A stretch of DNA of 64,000 nt from an uncultured Chloroflexota bacterium (lineage in GTDB: Bacteria; Chloroflexota; Anaerolineae; Aggregatilineales; Phototrophicaceae). The stretch is taken from NCBI GenBank assembly GCA_937974245.1, contig CALJKV010000121.1, forward strand, positions 62,001 through 126,000, in the 5' to 3' direction. Shown here piece after piece: positions 17,896-27,673 of this stretch. The translations under genes and the position numbers were made by a program. The notes under the pieces are model-generated. The model was not told the DNA's origin. It did no database searches and saw only the letters and a program-made list of their open reading frames with translations. The first letter of the stretch is position 1. Every line of letters begins with the position of its first letter.

Positions 17896-17918
17896 GGGGA
17901 GTGCGCGATACGCTCCCC
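17896..17918. terminator. Hairpin between convergent genes
   Basis: An 8-bp stem (17896-17903 with 17911-17918, one G-T pair) sits in the 43-nt gap between the FtsX-like permease and the MFS gene. There is no T run. The outer stem GGGGAG/CTCCCC resembles the elements at 33158 and 55070. Confidence 0.5.
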
Positions 17919-17930
17919 ATACCGGCTTGT

Positions 17931-19199
17931 TTACCCTATCGCTTCAGTTTCCTCCAACTGCGTTGGATAGCTCCGCAGCGCCCGCAGGGGTGAAGCTGCC
18001 ATCCACAGTGACGTGACAAGGATTCCCAACACGGCAATCCATAGTGTTCCTCGCGCCCCGATTATGCCCGCCAGCGCACCACCGACCAGCGCGCCGACAG
18101 GGGCGATACCCTCCGCGCCAAAGCCAATCGTTGCATTCGCCCGCCCCAGCATGTGATCCGGCACGCTCATCTGAAGTAGTGTGAGTTCATTCACCAGGTA
18201 GAGCGCCATAGCACCGTCATTGATGATCTGTCCGGCGATTAGTATTCCGGCGGCGACCAGCGGCGTCCCACCCGCCAGCGGAACCAGCAGGTTCGCCAGG
18301 CTGCCCACCAGCAACGCCCCCGCCAGCGCCCGCCCCAGCCCAACACGCCGCGGTACGTACTCCGCCAACAGGGTACCCATCAACGCGCCAACACCTCCAG
18401 CGGCGACGACAATACCGAGCAGCGCCGGGGAAAGTCCCAGGTCGCGTACAGCATACAGCGCATATAACACGCCGAAAAAGTTACCAAAGAAACTCTTGAG
18501 CAGCACCCCGATTGCCATCGTCCGTAAAATCGGATGTCCGGCGATCACATCCAGCCCGGCACGAATATCGCGCCACATCGTCCCACGTTCGGCAGGGACT
18601 GCGTGGTTTTCCGGCTTGCGGATAGCCGCCACGCTGACCGCCGAGAACAGGAATGAGAAGGCGTCGAAAAAGATTGCCAATGGCGCGGTTATGGCCTGAA
18701 TCAACAGTCCCGCTACTGCTGGGCCGCCGATTTCTGCCAGCGAATCAGTCGTTGAAAGTTTGGTATTGGCTTCGAGCACATGCTGGCGTTCGACCAGTCC
18801 CGGCAGTGCAGCGCGGTATGCCAGCCCGAAGAACAGCGATAAAATGCTCATCCCGACGGTGACGACGAGCAGTAGGGTTAATGTGAGTGTGCCAGTCAGC
18901 GCGGCAAGGGGAATTGTGAGGAGGAGCAGGAGCCTCCCCAGGTCAGTGGCGATCATGACCGGGCGACGTGGAAGACGGTCTACCCACACTCCGGCGAACA
19001 GGCCGAGCAACAGCACCGGCGAGGAAGCAAAGGCCACCAGCCAGCCCATCTGCTCCGGCGTGGCTGCCAGCACGAGTACCGCCGTGAGGGGGATACCTTC
19101 ACGGGAAATGCGTGATCCAAATTCGGAGATGGTCTGGCCGATCCAGAGTTTCATGAAATCCGGGTGACGCCACAACCCGGAAAAACGGTGCGTTTTCAC
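17931..19199 (-). CDS. MFS transporter
   Basis: 422-aa, twelve-helix major facilitator protein of the MFS_3 type. It opens with a short soluble leader and HPDFMKLWIGQTISEFGSRI. Motif A is AGVWVDRLPRRPVMIA. It starts at GTG 19199 with AGAGG about 9 nt upstream; no in-frame ATG suits better, since an ATG further up runs straight into a stop. The substrate is unknown; relatives export macrolides or siderophores. Confidence 0.88.
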   Translation of the reverse strand: MKTHRFSGLWRHPDFMKLWIGQTISEFGSRISREGIPLTAVLVLAATPEQMGWLVAFASSPVLLLGLFAGVWVDRLPRRPVMIATDLGRLLLLLTIPLAALTGTLTLTLLLVVTVGMSILSLFFGLAYRAALPGLVERQHVLEANTKLSTTDSLAEIGGPAVAGLLIQAITAPLAIFFDAFSFLFSAVSVAAIRKPENHAVPAERGTMWRDIRAGLDVIAGHPILRTMAIGVLLKSFFGNFFGVLYALYAVRDLGLSPALLGIVVAAGGVGALMGTLLAEYVPRRVGLGRALAGALLVGSLANLLVPLAGGTPLVAAGILIAGQIINDGAMALYLVNELTLLQMSVPDHMLGRANATIGFGAEGIAPVGALVGGALAGIIGARGTLWIAVLGILVTSLWMAASPLRALRSYPTQLEETEAIG

Positions 19200-19540
19200 A
19201 GTGTACCTCTCATGGTATGCAATTCATACAGCAGTTCAACAGGGAATCCGTCTCTGGACCGGGAACGCCAAACAACGGCAGACACGGCGCTAAACGCCCC
19301 GCCGCCCCCGGCCAGACCGTTTGGAGAACACCCTTACTGCTGTACGATGATGGTCATGAGAAGTCACCAGCTTTCCACGCACTCGCCCGCCACGCGGCGG
19401 GATTGGAGAATGAAACAGAGTTTAGCACAGGTGGTATCTGTTGAGAAGTGAGCAGCAATATTGATCGCCCTACCCCATTACGGACATCTACCCCGACATA
19501 ACCGGCACATCGCCAATCTGTGAGCGTGAAGACCCACTAT
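19200..19540. other. Gap with no recognised gene
   Basis: 341 bases between the MFS gene and the GT4 gene. Short reading frames here lack ribosome sites and family resemblance. I see no tRNA, hairpin with a T run, or promoter I would defend. Confidence 0.5.
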
Positions 19541-20851
19541 CTAAGATACAGCGACCAGTTTTTGATACTGCCTCACAATCTCGGCAATCTCTTCAGTCCC
19601 GGTTTTGACGTAGGGAATATTCTGTTTAAGAAGTGGAAGCAGCTGGGGATCATCCAGCAACCGGCGAATCTGAGCGGCCAGATCGTGAGAGTTATTCAAT
19701 TCGAAAGATAACCCGCCTTTATCCTGTCCGACCAGTTCGATCATGCCCCCTAAACGAGTTGCAATGACGGGTGTTTGCATTCTGTAGGCTTCCAGAATGA
19801 CTGTCGGGCAGTTTTCGTACCAACGCGATGGGATAACGACCACATCCAGTGTGTTGAATACTTGAGCTAATTCGTCGCCGTGAAATCCACCCCGCCAACG
19901 GACATCAGGAAATGGCCTGGACTTTGCTTCTAGCTGATCAAGATATGCGCCTGGAGTCTGAATTCCCCAAATATCCAGACTCAAGTTCCTATTCTCACCG
20001 AGCAAACTTACAACGGCATCAACCAGCAGATCAAGGCCTTTATGCGGTTTCAACTGCCCGATATAGCCAACGCGCAGCGTCTGCGGCGACTCATCCGCTA
20101 AAGCAGGCTGGAGCTGATGATCAATGCCATGCCGGATCATGACCCAGTTATCGGTGTCAAACCCAAATTCACCGAACTTGCTAATGAGAAAATTGGAAGG
20201 ACTAATGACAAGATCGGCCCGGTTCAAGGCACTCCGTAAAACAGTCTGCCGCCTGGAGACCAATGCCAATTCCTTCTGAATGAGGGGCGTATTCTGTATG
20301 ACAGCCCAAACGGTATTCATTACATTGGGAAGATACTGCTTCGGTAGCTTGTAACGACGCTTCTCTTCTAAGCTGCAAACCGCACATTTCTGGTGCGTTT
20401 CCGGGCCAGTGCACAGCGTGCCGTCTTCCTGTAGCAGGTTTAAACGCCCACACATGAACCAGTATTCTGTCAATGTAATCGCAACTGGCACGCCTAACTC
20501 ATGGGCAATATCAATCACCTGACCGCCTAGTAAGTAGCCACTGACAATATGCATGAGGTCGAAATTCCCATGAAGGAGTACCTCGCGGAATTTTTGAGCA
20601 ACGTCCTGGTTTTCGAATCGCACCGAATCCATAAAGCCGGAATTGCTGATATCATAGTGCAATCGGTGGCACGTGATAGATTGGTAAGTGTCGGTTTCCA
20701 GGCGCACATCAGGACTGTTGTAGGTCTCAAGCGCGAACACCTCAACTTCATAGTTAATCGAAATCAGGTATCTAGCAATACGTTCTGCTGCTCTTTCGGC
20801 GCCTGCTCGGTGGGTCGGAAGGAATCCGTGAATGGCAATTAGAACCCGCAT
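19541..20851 (-). CDS. Family 4 glycosyltransferase (GT-B fold)
   Basis: 436-aa cytoplasmic or membrane-peripheral glycosyltransferase. The acceptor-domain start is MRVLIAIHGFLPTHRAGAER. The donor domain begins near RVGYIGQLKPHKGLDLLVDA. The sugar-nucleotide site is WYENCPTVILEAYRMQTPVI, with the EX7E glutamate region, followed by ATRLGGMIELV. A Cys-rich insertion (CGRLNLLQ...C...CAVC, about residues 150-185) may bind a metal. The start at 20851 has GGAGAGA 8 nt upstream; a 34-residue longer frame does not. Confidence 0.9.
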   Translation of the reverse strand: MRVLIAIHGFLPTHRAGAERAAERIARYLISINYEVEVFALETYNSPDVRLETDTYQSITCHRLHYDISNSGFMDSVRFENQDVAQKFREVLLHGNFDLMHIVSGYLLGGQVIDIAHELGVPVAITLTEYWFMCGRLNLLQEDGTLCTGPETHQKCAVCSLEEKRRYKLPKQYLPNVMNTVWAVIQNTPLIQKELALVSRRQTVLRSALNRADLVISPSNFLISKFGEFGFDTDNWVMIRHGIDHQLQPALADESPQTLRVGYIGQLKPHKGLDLLVDAVVSLLGENRNLSLDIWGIQTPGAYLDQLEAKSRPFPDVRWRGGFHGDELAQVFNTLDVVVIPSRWYENCPTVILEAYRMQTPVIATRLGGMIELVGQDKGGLSFELNNSHDLAAQIRRLLDDPQLLPLLKQNIPYVKTGTEEIAEIVRQYQKLVAVS

Positions 20852-20930
20852 AAAATATGTCTCTCCAAGACTCGAAGTTGTTTGAAAACTTTCGCTTCTG
20901 CCCAGGGCAGCAAGTTTAAGCCCACCACCG

Positions 20931-21119
20931 CTAAAAGAAAAAAGGCCTTTCAAATAGCATCTCAGACGTTAGCGGGTTTGCCAACTCCCCTGTGTACATC
21001 TGCCAAGCATGGCCGCCACACCGGCTGTCGTTATCAATCCATACATTGCAGCCTTCGTCGGCCAACTTACGGGCACACATTTCATTTCGACAGATATAGC
21101 TGATAAACACACGAGACAC
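20931..21119 (-). pseudogene. TIR-domain gene remnant
   Basis: 62 codons beginning MSRVFISYICRNE, then ARKLADEGCNVWIDND and GGHAW. This matches the first half of bacterial TIR domains (VFISYS, the helix, then NVWID and a downstream W). The spacing between blocks is shortened, the catalytic-Glu region is missing, and the frame ends at FERPFFF. No ribosome site is visible. I read it as a broken 5' fragment of a TIR gene. The rest of the 20852-21218 gap shows nothing else. Confidence 0.6.
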
Positions 21120-21218
21120 GAAGATACACGCTCAAGTATGTAGTGAGAAGTAAAAATTAAGATTATGACACGGCCTTGGGGTTATAGCAACGAAAATTTA
21201 CGTTAGACGCTATGTTCA

Positions 21219-22364
21219 TCACTCTATCCGGGTGGCGGCCACCGCGCCGGGGTTCGCCCCGGTCAGCAGCATGTCAACCGCCCGTTCTGCCGTGCCGACA
21301 CCCATCGCCAACCCGTGACCGTGAAAACCCACCGCAAAGCCTACCTGTGACCGGCCCGGCAGCGTCCCCACCAATGGCAATCCATCGGCGCTGAAGCCCA
21401 TGATACCCGCCCATCGGCGCTCTACTGGGGCGTCTACATCCGGGAACTTCTCGTGCAGGTAGTTTTCCAGCACACGCTGTACCGGGTCGGTAATACGATC
21501 ATCAGTGGTATCGTTTTCCAGCGGCTTGTTCTGCTTCCGCCCGCCGCCAATCAACAGCCGTCCATCGAACGTGTCCCGGTAGTACATATAGCCATAATCG
21601 CTGTAACCGCAGGTGTTCAGCACCGGGCCGTTCTTTAGCGGCGCAGTGGCGATACACTGCGCCCGCGTCGGAATCACTTTGCCGACAAAGTACGGGTCAA
21701 CCTGGGGAGAATAGGCGTTCGTACACAGCATGACCGCCCGTGCCCGAAACACGTACTGGCGGGTATACACGGTGACAGTCTCGTTGTCACCCTGCTCAAA
21801 GGCGTACATCTCGTTATTGCTCACCAGCTCCGCCCCGCTTTCATGGAAAATCGTCTGCACCATCTCGTAAGGCTGTACCGCCGCGTCCCAGGGTTGACCG
21901 ACGGCCGCATGATAGCCGCGTTTCAACGGATCGCTGCTGTAATATTCCACATCTATGCCGTCGGCCTGGAGTGCCCGCGCCGCCAGTTCAAGTTCTTTCG
22001 CTTCATCAGGTGATTCTGCCAGCAGGAGCGAACCACATTTATCGAGTTTGACGTTCCCCTTGCGGGCAAATTCGTGTAAGTAACCGTGTGTCTTTTGTGA
22101 GAGCGCCCACATTTCTCGCACCACCGGCAGACCATAGCGGGCGGCGGCATGATGGTAATACGTATCCAGTCCAGTAATCATGAACCCGGCGTTGCGACTG
22201 CTCGCCCCCAACGCCACGTCCCGCGTCTCGGTAATTGTCACATGTCGCCCGGCCTGCGCCGCGAAATACGCCGCCGCGCACCCCACCAGCCCGGCGCCGA
22301 CCACCAGGAAATCCACTTCGCGCACCAGCTGGTCACCATTCGCCTGCCATAATGATACGGTCAT
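21219..22364 (-). CDS. FAD-dependent oxidoreductase (DAO/PuuB-like)
   Basis: 381-aa flavoenzyme. The FAD-binding Rossmann motif is DFLVVGAGLVGCAAAY (about 17-32). It is followed by LGASSRNAGFMITG, which resembles the segment of gamma-glutamylputrescine and glycine oxidase relatives. The C-terminal motif is GFAVGFHGHGLAMGVGTAE. The family oxidises amines or D-/N-methyl amino acids. The start at 22364 is set by GGGGGAG upstream; a longer frame by 24 residues has none. It lies 68 nt downstream of the fusion gene, same strand. Confidence 0.87.
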   Translation of the reverse strand: MTVSLWQANGDQLVREVDFLVVGAGLVGCAAAYFAAQAGRHVTITETRDVALGASSRNAGFMITGLDTYYHHAAARYGLPVVREMWALSQKTHGYLHEFARKGNVKLDKCGSLLLAESPDEAKELELAARALQADGIDVEYYSSDPLKRGYHAAVGQPWDAAVQPYEMVQTIFHESGAELVSNNEMYAFEQGDNETVTVYTRQYVFRARAVMLCTNAYSPQVDPYFVGKVIPTRAQCIATAPLKNGPVLNTCGYSDYGYMYYRDTFDGRLLIGGGRKQNKPLENDTTDDRITDPVQRVLENYLHEKFPDVDAPVERRWAGIMGFSADGLPLVGTLPGRSQVGFAVGFHGHGLAMGVGTAERAVDMLLTGANPGAVAATRIE

Positions 22365-22432
22365 ACTGTTCTCCCCCTGTTTCTTTGTACTGCCTCTATT
22401 ATCCGCGCTTTCTTTTGACAACCGGTGACTCA

Positions 22433-25400
22433 TCACCGCCCCGGCGGGATCAAGCTGCGCAGCCTGCCGGGCAGCAGCGGCCCTAACCGCATCAACTCAT
22501 CAGCGCTGAACGGGCGCAGCCCCAGCAGCACCCCGGCATACGCGCCACTCGCCAGTACCAGCGCCAGAAACGGTTGAATCGGCCAGCCAATTACGAGAAT
22601 CGCGACCATCACTGAGCCGGCGACAGCCTCACGCCACAGCATCCCGACCCAGGGCAACCGCCCTAACGCCCCATGCAGCAGCAGTGCGAACGGCAGCAGC
22701 AGAATCGCCTCTGAGAAGATTGTGATAATCGCCGCTGCCTGGTAACCGTACTCTGGGATAAAGATCAGGTTGCCCACGATGTTAAACATCACCGCAATCA
22801 CAAATGCACGCGTGATGCGCCGCTGTAGATCGAGTGCGATCAACACATACTGTGTCAGGCTGTTCATCCAACCTATCGGGATACTCCAGATCATCAACTG
22901 GGTGGCAATCGCCCCATCCGGCAGGAACTCCGCACCGCCTAGCAGCCCGGTCAGAACATAAGCCAGCGCCGTGAAGACAATCGCCACCGGCACGGCCACG
23001 CTCACCAGAAGCTTAATCGCCAGAATATAATTCCGGCGCAGTGCGTCTTTGTCCTCGTGCGCCTGGCGCGACATGATGGGCAGCATCGCCTGAGTAAAAA
23101 AAGACGGGATGATATTCAACGCCGAAATCCACTTATAGGCCACACTGTACTGCCCGACCATGTTATCGCCATGAATCCCCTGAATAATCACCACGTCAAT
23201 CTGGAAGAAAATCGTCGCCAGAAAGTGGTTGAGCATCAGCGGCCAGCCTTCGCCCATCATGCCGCGCAGCAGTTTTCTGTCGAGACGACTGGCTGAGGAT
23301 AAGGCCGTTTGTTCCTGGGTAGTGGGCTTGAGCCTACTGTCTTTCCGGCCCCAGCCGATCAGCTTGCGCCCACCATAGATGAGGATTACCAGCGTCAGGA
23401 TATTCGTGACGATACTAACGCCCGCCAACCCGACCACGCCGAAGCCCAGCAAGAGCGCAACCAACCCCAACACAGCCTTATTGATAGTCGCCACTGTCGC
23501 CACCGCCGCCGGGTATTCGGCCTGCTCGAAGGCGTAGAACAGCGCCGTCATGCCGGTACTCAGACTGTTGGGCAGCAGGCCGATAAACAGCAGACCAATG
23601 GCGATGAGCGCCTCTTGTGTCAGCGGCGGCTCAACTATCGCCTGCCGCAGGAACAAGAAACCGAGCAGCAGCGGCACTCCGGCCAGCACCAGCAGCAACC
23701 GTAACACACTTGTATTGAAGAAGTAGCGCCCAGCGTGGCCCCGGTCACGGGCGACTTCCCGCGTTAAGAACAGGTTGAGGCCGAAATTGGTGAAAATATC
23801 GAACCAGACAAACACAATTCCGGCATAAAAGTAGATACCCGCGCCCTCCGGCCCCAGGATACGCAGCATCACGAAGGCGAAGGCGAAGTCTATACCCCGG
23901 TTGAACAGATTGAGGATGATTGGCGCGACACTGTTCCGGGCGACCCGCGAGACACCGCTGGCGGCATCATCCGCCGTCCCGAAGAGCAGCCGCCACAGCC
24001 ACACACCCACGCCAAAGACCGCTAACGCCGCGCTGATGACCGAGCCGAACAGCCCCACCTGGAAACTGGCCGGGCTGTACACCATGCGGATTGTCACCTG
24101 CCGGTCATCCAGGGCGCGACGCTGGGCATCAGGCAAGGTATCGTAAATCCCGGCAAATGCTTCCTGCAACACCACTGGGGAGAGGTTTACCCCTTGGAAG
24201 TTACCGCTGATGAGTTCTACCGGCAGCGGCTTTTCGGTGTTGTCGCTCCCGCCGCGTGGCCGCACATACGCCCGCCAGCCAGGGAAATACGACTCGCTCA
24301 CCACCAGCCAGGACTCGACATCCGCGTACAGGTTCGTATGCAGGACTTTCTCGCGCCCGGTATCGTGTTCAATCACAACATCGAATTCGATTCCCCAGTC
24401 ATTAGTGGTAATATCCGGTTTCCCACCCCCATGTCGCCACACGACAATGGCGCGGGGCAGATAGCCATGCTCCCAGATTCGCACGGCATCATCTTCATAG
24501 GCCAGCCGCCAGGACGGTGGAATACGACGCGGGTCAATGCTAGTCGTCAGTTCTTCCGGCAGTGTGGTCGAGCGATGCGTGATGACATAACGCACATTCA
24601 ATGCGCCGAGCAGTGGCGAGTTGAGCGCGTCCACATAGTCGAAGCCATCGCCGTAATCGGTGTAGAGCGGCGCGATGCGGTTGTATTCCAACTGTGTCTG
24701 CGGGGCAAGTTGGCTCATCAAATCCACGTACTGTTTGGGGATGATGCTCTCATAGCCGCGAATGTCATCCAGGCCGTAGCGCCAGCCCATATTAGCGTTC
24801 ATAATCGGCGGCAGAGTCGGGTCGTCCAGCGTCGTATAGCGCCAGTCGCCCTCCTGTTGCAAGAGCCATTCGATGGCGGGCGGCATATAGTCCAGCAGCG
24901 CCGGGTTGGACGCCGGGTTGAACCCCCACGAAGCAATCATCAGGTCGGCGGCGATTAACCCGACGGCGAAAATTTGCCAGAGCGGAACATGTATTGCGGG
25001 TAGGAGCGCACCGCTGTGCGCCCTCCACCGTCCCCAAAAAAACACAGCCCCCGACCCAAGCAGCATCGCGCCGAATGTCAGCACATTGGTGAACTGATAA
25101 CTGTAGAACATACCCGTATCAGCGAAGGCATCCGGGGCTTTCGCCATCCCGGTGAAAATGCGCTCGACCAGCGGCTCAACTTGCGTGTAGAACACCCGGC
25201 TGAGGAGCAGCCCGCCCAGCACGACCACCCCGCCACCGACCAGCGCATACCCGAACCGAACCGCCCATTTCCGCGGTGTTTCGTCTAATTGAATGAGGCT
25301 GTTCGCGCCGAACCCGGCCAGCACAGCGACACCCAGCGTCACCGCAAAAATCCAGCGGAACGGTGAATGCAGCTGGTCAATACCCGGCAGCAGGAAGAGC

Positions 25401-26722
25401 AGGCGATACGTCGGCAGCCCGAACATGAATGTCAGGCCGAGCAGCGTCAGCAGCGTGAAAATCAGCCGGTAGGGGGGATTATGTTCCCGTAAGGGCGCAC
25501 CGCCGTGCGTCGTTACCGTTTCGTTTACGGCATTTTCCTCGCCCGCGCCGTCGGGACCAGGCACTCCTCGCCCGCGCACCAGCGCTACAGCTACTGCGAA
25601 CAGCGCCAGCGCCAGCGGCAGAATCCCCAGGTAAAGCGCCCCTTCGACGTAATTCTTGATACCCCAATCGGTATTGTTAATCGGATTCCCGGCGGCGTTG
25701 ACCGTCACCGGGATAGTCTCGCCAACGAACACATCGTAGTACGTATGCTGAGCCGGGCTGCCGTAAAAATTCGGCATGGCGAACTGCACGACATCGCGGG
25801 GCTTATGCGCCCAGTCTATGACTTGTTCATAGGTAGCCGAATTAGAGCGAAAATTAACATTTACGAGTTCAAACAGGGGAATGAACTGCACTGCGCCAAT
25901 CCCCAGGCCGAGCGCAACCATCACGGCTAGCCATGCCCCGCGCTGGATGATGAACCGCCACAAACTCTGGGATATCGCGCCCCGGCGGGTAAAAACCAAG
26001 CGCAGCCCGGCGTAAAACGCGGTGATGAGCAGCGTGTAATAGGTGATTTCGACATGCCCCGCCAGAATATTGCAGCCCAGCGCCCCCGCCCCGACTGCGG
26101 CCCAGGGAATACTCGACGGGCGAGCAAACAGGGGTCGCTGCTGGATAACAAATTCTGTCATAAGCAGAATGAGGGGCAGCCAGGCCGCCGCGCCGATAAT
26201 CATCGGAAACACCGCGCTGATGACAAAGAAAGCACTCAATTGATAGGTGACACCCGCTACCAACCCACCAAACCGCCCGATATTCAGGCCACGCAGGAAC
26301 AGGTACATGAACAGCCCTGCCAGCCAAAGCTGCACCACGGTAAACCAGCCGAAGGCGGCGGTCAGTGGCAACACATAATACAGCAGGCTAATGGGATAAA
26401 GCGTAGACTGCTGTCCGGCGGCCAGGAAAGGAATCCCACCGAACTGGTGCGGATTCCACAGCGGGATTTCGCCCTGGGCGATGCTCTCCCGGATGAAGGT
26501 TTTCCACTGGTAGTTTTCAAGCACCAGGTCGGACAGCAACGCATTATGCGGCATGGCAGGCACGCCGGCTTCCTCCCGGTAGGTGGCGAATGGCTCATAC
26601 TGGAAGAGGTTCTCGGTGGGCAGCAGTGTTCGTCCCCCTACCGTCTGCGGCCAGAACAGCATCAGCGGCAGGGCAAACAGCAGCGCGGCAATCAAAATGT
26701 CAGGTAGACGGCGTCGAATCAA
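22433..26722 (-). CDS. YfhO-family membrane protein fused to a Wzx/MATE-type flippase
   Basis: One uninterrupted 1429-codon frame with two membrane proteins in series. Residues 1 to about 930 match YfhO-type proteins, which are GT-C-fold candidates. A first helix is followed by a loop (LPTENLFQYEPF), many helices, a soluble domain (about 640-890) and a closing helix. From about 940 a polysaccharide flippase begins: VAPIILNLFNRGIDFAFAFV, LRILGPEGAGIYFYAGIV and about 12-14 helices. The start is TTG at 26722 with a weak ribosome site, so the true start is uncertain. I infer coupled glycan modification and flipping. Confidence 0.85.
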   Translation of the reverse strand: MIRRRLPDILIAALLFALPLMLFWPQTVGGRTLLPTENLFQYEPFATYREEAGVPAMPHNALLSDLVLENYQWKTFIRESIAQGEIPLWNPHQFGGIPFLAAGQQSTLYPISLLYYVLPLTAAFGWFTVVQLWLAGLFMYLFLRGLNIGRFGGLVAGVTYQLSAFFVISAVFPMIIGAAAWLPLILLMTEFVIQQRPLFARPSSIPWAAVGAGALGCNILAGHVEITYYTLLITAFYAGLRLVFTRRGAISQSLWRFIIQRGAWLAVMVALGLGIGAVQFIPLFELVNVNFRSNSATYEQVIDWAHKPRDVVQFAMPNFYGSPAQHTYYDVFVGETIPVTVNAAGNPINNTDWGIKNYVEGALYLGILPLALALFAVAVALVRGRGVPGPDGAGEENAVNETVTTHGGAPLREHNPPYRLIFTLLTLLGLTFMFGLPTYRLLFLLPGIDQLHSPFRWIFAVTLGVAVLAGFGANSLIQLDETPRKWAVRFGYALVGGGVVVLGGLLLSRVFYTQVEPLVERIFTGMAKAPDAFADTGMFYSYQFTNVLTFGAMLLGSGAVFFWGRWRAHSGALLPAIHVPLWQIFAVGLIAADLMIASWGFNPASNPALLDYMPPAIEWLLQQEGDWRYTTLDDPTLPPIMNANMGWRYGLDDIRGYESIIPKQYVDLMSQLAPQTQLEYNRIAPLYTDYGDGFDYVDALNSPLLGALNVRYVITHRSTTLPEELTTSIDPRRIPPSWRLAYEDDAVRIWEHGYLPRAIVVWRHGGGKPDITTNDWGIEFDVVIEHDTGREKVLHTNLYADVESWLVVSESYFPGWRAYVRPRGGSDNTEKPLPVELISGNFQGVNLSPVVLQEAFAGIYDTLPDAQRRALDDRQVTIRMVYSPASFQVGLFGSVISAALAVFGVGVWLWRLLFGTADDAASGVSRVARNSVAPIILNLFNRGIDFAFAFVMLRILGPEGAGIYFYAGIVFVWFDIFTNFGLNLFLTREVARDRGHAGRYFFNTSVLRLLLVLAGVPLLLGFLFLRQAIVEPPLTQEALIAIGLLFIGLLPNSLSTGMTALFYAFEQAEYPAAVATVATINKAVLGLVALLLGFGVVGLAGVSIVTNILTLVILIYGGRKLIGWGRKDSRLKPTTQEQTALSSASRLDRKLLRGMMGEGWPLMLNHFLATIFFQIDVVIIQGIHGDNMVGQYSVAYKWISALNIIPSFFTQAMLPIMSRQAHEDKDALRRNYILAIKLLVSVAVPVAIVFTALAYVLTGLLGGAEFLPDGAIATQLMIWSIPIGWMNSLTQYVLIALDLQRRITRAFVIAVMFNIVGNLIFIPEYGYQAAAIITIFSEAILLLPFALLLHGALGRLPWVGMLWREAVAGSVMVAILVIGWPIQPFLALVLASGAYAGVLLGLRPFSADELMRLGPLLPGRLRSLIPPGR

Positions 26723-26932
26723 GGTGATTATTCCCGATGATTGATGGTTTTCGACAGGGAGGCAGTCACGAATACTGCCGATCCCTCACGAGACAAAATA
26801 TACCCTGTCTTGGTGCTGGTGACTATGGCAGAGGTGGGCAAGCGTTGGGGTACAGGTGATTTTCGGGGAGATTTCACCCAGGAACCAGCACCGGGTTTTG
26901 CTCGCCGTGTGCTGGTAAGGAAGGCTATTATG

Positions 26933-27340
26933 TTACTCGTCCGACTCGGCTTTCAGGTCAAGCGACAGGGAGTTGATGCAGTAGCGCAGGCCGGTTTTAT
27001 CGGCAGGACCATCCTCGAACACATGCCCCAGGTGCGACCCGCAGCGGCTGCACACCACTTCGGTCCGCACCATGCCGAACTTGGTGTCTTTATGTAGTTC
27101 AACATGGCCCTGCTCGATCACATCCCAGAAGCTCGGCCAGCCTGAACCCGAATCGAACTTGGTATCTGACGTGAACAGAGCTTGCTCACAGGCAGCACAA
27201 TGAAACGTCCCTTTGTCTTTGGTATGGACATACTTCCCGGTAAAGGGACGTTCGGTGCCAGCCTGCCGCAGCACAGCATACTGCTGCGGGTTGAGCTGTG
27301 CCTGCCACTCAGCATCGGTCTTCTGAATTTTCTCAGCCAT
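26933..27340 (-). CDS. msrB: Peptide-methionine (R)-S-oxide reductase
   Basis: Repairs methionine-R-sulfoxide in proteins. 135 aa, full length for stand-alone MsrB. Zinc-binding cysteines are C48/C51 (CAAC) and C97/C100 (CSRC). The catalytic C121 is in RYCINSLSL, and the conserved GSGWPSFW is at 65-72. The start at 27340 has GGAGGAG upstream. No linked MsrA is in the window. The upstream plus-strand frame over 26741-27097 is antisense to this gene and rejected. Confidence 0.96.
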   Translation of the reverse strand: MAEKIQKTDAEWQAQLNPQQYAVLRQAGTERPFTGKYVHTKDKGTFHCAACEQALFTSDTKFDSGSGWPSFWDVIEQGHVELHKDTKFGMVRTEVVCSRCGSHLGHVFEDGPADKTGLRYCINSLSLDLKAESDE

Positions 27341-27673
27341 TGTTCTCCTCCACGCTCTCATCTCAACATCTCATGACATACGACTATACATTACAACATA
27401 AAAATTACACCAGTATTTCAGGATGACCAACCCACTAACCTTTTTGCTGGTTGGTTCCAGGGCTTATCCTTGCCTGTTTACGAAGACTGCGTAATTCATC
27501 AATGCGGATAACTGCTTTCCTAAATAAACGAATAAATTATGAAATAAAACCCATTTCTGACTAATCGCCATTATGCTTAATTTAACAGTGGACTTTCGCA
27601 TGTTCATTGTTGGTGTAACCAGCAAAGCAAGGTCCTATCTTTCCCGTTGATTGTTACTAATGCCGGAGGCTGG
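27341..27673. other. AT-rich intergenic region between msrB and the receiver gene
   Basis: 333 bases, the most AT-rich part of its neighbourhood (27515-27590 especially), between divergent genes. It must hold both promoters, but no pair of -35 and -10 boxes at proper spacing stood out. No RNA gene or T-run terminator was seen. Confidence 0.5.

Noticed and set aside
24194..24958. A 254-codon plus-strand frame within the fusion gene
   Set aside because: It is antisense to the YfhO soluble domain and shows no domain or ribosome site.
22433..26722. Possibility that the YfhO-flippase fusion is two genes
   Set aside because: No stop codon and no well-placed start with a ribosome site was seen at the junction, so one gene is the simpler reading; kept as a finding for checking.
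26741..27097. A 118-codon plus-strand frame overlapping msrB
   Set aside because: Most of it is antisense to msrB, whose zinc and catalytic cysteines are intact; the rest has no family match.
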